A DNA stretch of 64,000 bases. Origin: Cornus controversa (lineage: Eukaryota > Streptophyta > Magnoliopsida > Cornales > Cornaceae). This document shows positions 59,131 through 64,000 of this stretch, piece by piece. The notes under the pieces are model-generated. The model made no database searches and was not told the origin of the DNA. It worked only from the letters and a program-made list of their open reading frames with translations. A program made the position numbers and the translations under genes. Location of the stretch: contig CM048845.1 of the NCBI GenBank assembly GCA_026545225.1, positions 86,083,033 through 86,147,032 of the forward strand, given 5' to 3'. Every line of letters begins with the position of its first letter. The stretch's first letter is position 1.

Positions 59131-60910
59131 GGAGGTGAATCAACATTTCTAAAAGTGTAATGTTACTGTGATGTCGATCTCATAACAGTTGTCCTAAGTT
59201 CTTCTTTAAATTATCACATTTTAGGCTAACAAATAATACACAAATTATATCGTCACGTATACAAGACCGTCAAAGATGATAGTTTAATTTGATAAAAGAA
59301 AGAAAATGCAAAAGTTTGACTATTTCGTGTGATGTAATTTAAATGAATTTTGATACGAAATTTTGACCGTATAATCTTCTTTCAAATAATTAATCAGATG
59401 TGCAGTTCAAAATTTGTACATGATCCCAACAAAAAGATAGAGCTCATAATAAATGCTTCTCTTTCCATTTTAGAGAGTTAATCGGTGTTGTGAAGAAAGT
59501 GCATTAATGGGAAGTGTTAGACAGTAATGCACTTTCCATGAGGTGCATGCATGCATCACTCTTCAAACTCTAGAAGTTCAATTAAATGTTGATTGGATAT
59601 TTTCTCTTGTAAATCGAAAATAGGAGACTATTGATGTTACCTGTCTTTCTTCAATCTTCTACCAGATTCCATGTATTCATATAAATAAAGGTAATAGAAG
59701 TTCAGTAAAAAGTAAATCCAGTGGAGATCGATTAGCAGACTTACAAAATTGATATGAATGGTTTAACAGTATCCCTAGGTATACAAATAGAGTAACTGTA
59801 ATCTATGTAATGGTTAAACAATTGATCTTTAGCACAACCCGTCATCTTTTTATCTAGTTAGACTGGCCGTGAAATTAATCTTTTTATTTCTTTTTGTTAT
59901 TAAGTTCAATTTCTTTCGCTCTCATTTCATATAGTTATTTCTTAACTATTGTGTTTGATTCTTCCCCAGATTCCTTCTTAGGAAAGAACAACAACTTGTC
60001 ACGACATTTATGCTTTAGCATTCATGCCAATGTACGACAATTACTTTTTGCAATTGATTATATTTGCATACATATATATATATATATATAGTCACATTGT
60101 ATATGTCCTAAGTGTACTATGCCGGTATTTGCTCACATCCACTTTAGCGACTATTAATTTTTTGTGTGTGTACTATATACATTAATTTTCAATCATGAAT
60201 AAGAAATCACATATGGTTGCATCTGCAAATTCTTTTGTGATCGATCGTTAACAATATTCAGCAAGATTTCCGCGACCAATATAACTGTTGTTGATTGATT
60301 GAGCCATTTAAAGTCATTATCAAAATAATCTGCATTTATTCAAACATTGATACGCTTAATGATTTTGATGTTTTACTTGTTTAATATAGATTTTGATGGT
60401 CTAAAACACAAAAGAGTACTTGTCTTTATCACTGTAATCAACATTTGTTCAATCGGCTATTTATGCCTATTGTCTCATCTAAATGGCTACAAAATTTCCC
60501 GTTTTGTACCTTTTTAAAAACAATGTCTGAACGAAGAAGATACGGAGTTGTTGCTTTCCACAAATCTTATGTACATGTATATTTTCAACTCACTCTACCA
60601 ATATGTATATATATATATACACACACATACATACAATAATGTAATTTATGATTTGACTATAAAATTAGCTAGTCAAAAGACTTTCCTAACCGAAGAGAGG
60701 AGAGTTATAGATTAACTTCATAAGGATTTTTTTTTTCCCGATAACTGAATGTTTAATGCAACCAAATAGGCTGCCAGGCCAACTAAACCACAAGAGATTG
60801 AATGTATTTGTGTAGGCTCTACATACATGGATTGTGATTTAGTCGATTTTGAGAAGTCTTATTCATATAACTACAATTCAGGAGGGGAAAAGGAAAGAAG
60901 TCACACCAAA

Positions 60911-60948
<38 letters not shown>

Positions 60949-62083
60949 CAAAGCAATTTGGATGGATAGCAAACAGAAGGTCAGAGTCAAAACAAGAAGC
61001 TAAGCTCCATTAACCATAGTCTAATAGTATTTTCTCTTCTTTTAAAGTAAAATGTAAGTGTAGGTAGGAATAAAGTGAATGTGTGTTTCTTGTCAAGCTG
61101 AACTCAACCACCAAAGTAGCCATGATTTAGAACTATGTAACAATTTTTAGCATCGCACAAAAAATCGTTAAAGTGGATTTGACTGAACATTGCGATATGG
61201 TCTGATTCTATAATAGAATGGTTCATTCCAATTCTAAAAATTAAAGAATTCTCGATTACGATTCGATTTCAATTTAGAGTTTAAAACAACCGAATAAAAC
61301 CGAACTACATCTTATGTAGCCCTTGGGGCTACGTATCACGTCCTGTTTTTAGGATGTGTTTGTAAAGCACGTGAAATTAGTTGCATTATGTTTTTGGCTG
61401 CAACTTGGGGCATGGTAGTAAATCTATCAGCAGAATGGTACCCTAACAATGTGAAAAGAACTTTGATCCTAACAAACTCATTTAAATGCTGTTGGAATTA
61501 ATTGAATCAGCAATGTGAAAAGAAGTTTGATCTTAACAAAATCATTTAAATGCTGTTCATGTAATGTCAAACACTTGGGTGTTTTAACACCAAGAACTTA
61601 CATCAGCATAGCTTCATAAATTGAGAGATATTACTATATATCCAAACTGGAAATTAAATTACAATGGAAGTTCTTAATAGCTAACACTGGCGTCATTTGA
61701 TCTCTCCTCATTTTCTGAAGACAAAGGAACCATCAATGTTAGTTCTCACCTATAAGTACCCCAGTTACTAGGAGTTTTCATGACCACAGAGAAATAGTTT
61801 TCAGTTTTAATTTATTTATTCTCTGTTAAATCATACTATATACATATGTATACCATTATTTGGCCAATCGGTTTGGTGCATCCATCATTTTTTTCACGTA
61901 ATTGGAGTGTCTAGAGCTTTATCCCGACTAATCTCTGAAATATCGTGCAAAGCTCCACTTCGTACGAGTCAGGTAAAACTCGGCTTGCACTGCGGGGCGT
62001 GCTCCTTACAAAATTGTTTGTACTTTATGAGAGTCAAATCTTAAACTTGATACTTCATGAGACAACAGGACCAAGTGACCTTA
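59131..62083. other. Intergenic spacer with microsatellites and a 60-bp duplication
   Basis: AT microsatellites lie at about 60070-60091, 60605-60620 and 60912-60947. 61449-61560 carries two copies of AATGTGAAAAGAA(C/G)TTTGAT followed by CATTTAAATGCTGTT. No gene recognised. Confidence 0.55.
60912..60947. repeat. AT microsatellite
   Basis: About 18 AT repeats in intergenic DNA. Confidence 0.95.
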
Positions 62084-62330
62084 TGTCAGAGGGAGTAACT
62101 CGTCCCACATCGAATCCAAATGGGGAAGGACTTGAATATACAAGGGTGGATATGCATCTAATAGTTTAGACTTTTGAGTTAGAGGACAAGAGTCAAACTC
62201 AGTCCTTAATCCGGCGTCACGCCAACGTCCGGCCCAAAAGTGTCCAAGTGTGCCCATTTGGATAGACAGGGTGGCCCAACTCTAACGAGTCCAATAATTT
62301 AGACTTTTGAATTACCCCCCACAAGTGTGG
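62084..62330 (+). mobile_element. LTR fragment related to the TRIM at 3253-3601
   Basis: TGTCAGAGGGAGTAAC, GTCCCACATCGAATCC, GGACTTGAATATACAAGGGT and TAGTTTAGACTTTTGAG follow the LTR of the 3253-3601 element in the same order, here on the plus strand. A second partial match (TAATTTAGACTTTTGA) lies at 62292. No complete element can be drawn; it is a fossil piece. Confidence 0.6.
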
Positions 62331-62931
62331 GTCCGACTGGGCTACTTCCATCCTTGTGTGTGCATGTGTTCATTTTTGTTATCTTTTTGAGCAATTAACA
62401 TATAATGCCTTATTGTCCTAATACACACACATATGTGTATATATATATATATATAAATTCATAAACAAACAAAGATATCTTTATATATACAGATGCAACC
62501 CAATCCTAGAGAGGATTTTTAAATGGAAACAAATCAAGGTAGGTAGATGGAACCCAGTTTATTTATTTTCTTCCCCCACATATACAATATATTTTATATA
62601 TATATTATGTGTTCCAATATGTGTAGAATACTATTTTTATTATTATTATTGGCAAGATGTGTAGAACAATTCTTTTATGGAGTATTAAATCTTCTACCAT
62701 AACACCATATTCTTTGGTTCACATAGAATAGAAGAGACACACCATCAACATCTATGGGGGTTCATATCTACATAGCTGTGTAACATTTATACCCCTCTTC
62801 ATAACCCAATTATTCCACAATGCACTGCTTAAAAAAAAAAAAATCAAATAAAAAGCAGCGAAAAGGACTGCACATGGAAACTCCGTGTTAAGGATATCAA
62901 CCCCATGTGAATCATCATGCTTAGTCCTAGG
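62331..62931. other. Spacer 3' of the SHN gene
   Basis: Includes the presumed SHN 3' UTR. A TA microsatellite lies at about 62436-62454. No other gene seen. Confidence 0.5.
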
Positions 62932-63921
62932 TTAATTCCCATTCAGGAGTTCCTCTATCATCTGCAGTGCCATCCTCTCCTCTTCTTCAAGCCCATCTCC
63001 CACTTTCCGCTCCGGCGACTTCTCCGGTGATGCCACCGCCGGCTTCTCCTTCTTTCCGAGCTCGAGCTCGACCGTCATGACCCAATTGGAATCAGATCGT
63101 TCCCCGGCTCGCTTTTGCCATACTCCAATATGAGAGTTCTCTGTGTCAAGCCTTAGGCAGGTAAGAGACGGGGATGGCGACTTAGAACACTTGCGAAGTT
63201 TTGCACTGAGGATCGCCGAAAGAGCTCTCGAAGAAGATGATAATGGAGAGTTTTCCTTAGTCGTCACAGAGACGACGTGGGGGAAGTTTGTTTTAGCATT
63301 GGGGCCTCTTATCAGTATTGCTGCCTCGTCGTAGGCTCGAGCCGCCTCCTCCGCTGTTTCAAATGTTCCCAGCCATACCCTTCTCTTCCTATAAAACAAC
63401 AAAGAAGAAAAATTAGCAAACAGTTTTGGAAATCACATTTAAGTACTAATTAAATAACTCAAAGCTGAGCAAAGATATATAATAGTATTTAAGCTAGCTA
63501 GCTTGTGAAGCATGTTTGATGCATCTAGTGTGTAGAGACACAAATAGACACACATAGAGATATAATATGTGTGTGTAAATATGAACATCTGCAGCCAGCC
63601 ATACAACACTTTTTTCATATAACATAAACAGAGAAGAAAATTTAACGAACATTTGAAGTCACATTTAAGTAGTACTAAAGAAGATAACTATTCTAGTGAA
63701 TTAAGCATATATGCTTCACATCTGTGTGTAAATATGACACAAGCATGTGTGTTATATATCTAGAGTGTGTGCACGTACAATATATATATGTATATATATA
63801 TATATAACACACATGGGTTTGAGGAGAATATATATAAATACAGTAATGGGTGGCGAATCTCAGAAACCCAGGAACCCCAATGGCGTTGCCTGACACCTCT
63901 GAACTTCTTTGATTGTACCAT
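62932..63921 (-). CDS. SHN: SHINE/WIN1-type AP2/ERF transcription factor, 178 aa, 2 exons
   Basis: Exons 63921-63842 and 63388-62932 join in phase (537 nt with TAA). The start [19 protein letters not shown] is the SHN-clade signature. One AP2 domain (about residues 6-63) holds the conserved [19 protein letters not shown] and [20 protein letters not shown] blocks. Behind it come the clade's middle motif (about 81-136, with [25 protein letters not shown] and SNWVMTVEL) and C-terminal motif ([15 protein letters not shown]). SHN proteins are nuclear activators of cutin and wax genes. The single intron after HPL-L is where the clade has it. It is slightly shorter than the Arabidopsis proteins (about 186-199 aa). 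Residues 53-57 read IRGPN where MSGRN is usual. Only 79 bp of upstream sequence lies in the window. Confidence 0.95.
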
Positions 63922-64000
63922 TTTGTCAGAGAGCGAACTGAAATAGTTGTGGAATTGACGAGAGACTAAATATAAGATCAGAAGTGCAGATAGCATAAGA

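Noticed and set aside
63693-63996. Minus-strand frames of 67 and 78 codons read through SHN exon 1
   Set aside because: They ignore the donor at 63841/63840; spliced exon 1 plus exon 2 restores a complete SHN protein.
1-64000. CRISPR arrays, bacterial operons or rRNA genes
   Set aside because: The DNA is plant nuclear; repeats seen are transposons, microsatellites and a long-period tandem array without spacer structure.

Overview
The window reads as nuclear DNA of a eudicot plant. It is AT-rich, genes are sparse and split by long introns, splice sites are canonical GT/AG, AT microsatellites are frequent, and plant transposon families fill the gaps. I cannot name the species. Every gene was rebuilt by hand by joining exons at GT/AG sites and checking that the phases agree; no database was searched.

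Six host genes can be supported, in this order: a small VOC/glyoxalase-I-like gene (minus, 209-2059); an Alba-domain nucleic-acid-binding protein (plus, 13518-19640); an O-fucosyltransferase-family protein (plus, 30493-36537); an ATS3-type PLAT-domain secreted protein (minus, 38448-39373); a short longin/adaptin-sigma-like protein matching LOLITA, the TPLATE/TSET small subunit (minus, 42608-55780); and a SHINE/WIN1-type AP2/ERF factor (minus, 62932-63921, with its promoter mostly beyond the window). SHN, LOLITA and a glyoxalase-like gene are neighbours in Arabidopsis as I remember it (AT1G15360, AT1G15370, AT1G15380), so this looks like an ancient block into which three other genes have been inserted, or from which they were lost in Arabidopsis. 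The genes do not form one pathway.

Layout. 1-2.4 kb: VOC gene, with a 97-bp promoter segment copied into its second intron. 2.4-9.1 kb: AT-rich spacer with a complete TRIM fossil, a probable DNA transposon and a tandem TRIM array of three LTRs ending in a gypsy-like gag remnant. 9.47-12.07 kb: a degenerate long-period tandem repeat array of unknown origin, split by a hAT element with a perfect 8-bp target duplication. 12.2-12.9 kb: plastid DNA (ycf2 joined to accD). 13.5-19.6 kb: Alba. 19.8-25.3 kb: a direct duplication of the Alba 3' flank, one copy carrying a transposon at a site empty in the other. 25.3-30.1 kb: AT-rich spacer, then a long-terminal-inverted-repeat element just upstream of the O-fucosyltransferase gene. 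36.5-42.6 kb: spacer around ATS3, with another hAT element. 42.6-55.8 kb: LOLITA, whose 447-bp coding sequence is spread over 13.2 kb because its introns hold a copia fossil, a hAT-like element and an L1 LINE that has itself been hit by a hAT element. 55.8-64 kb: spacer with a second member of the 'tagggatggcaa' hAT family and a copia gag remnant, then SHN.

No rRNA, convincing tRNA, CRISPR array or clearly new protein system was seen. The most unusual structures are the tandem array at 9.5-12 kb, the composite plastid insertion, the promoter-in-intron duplication and the Alba-tail duplication with its empty site.
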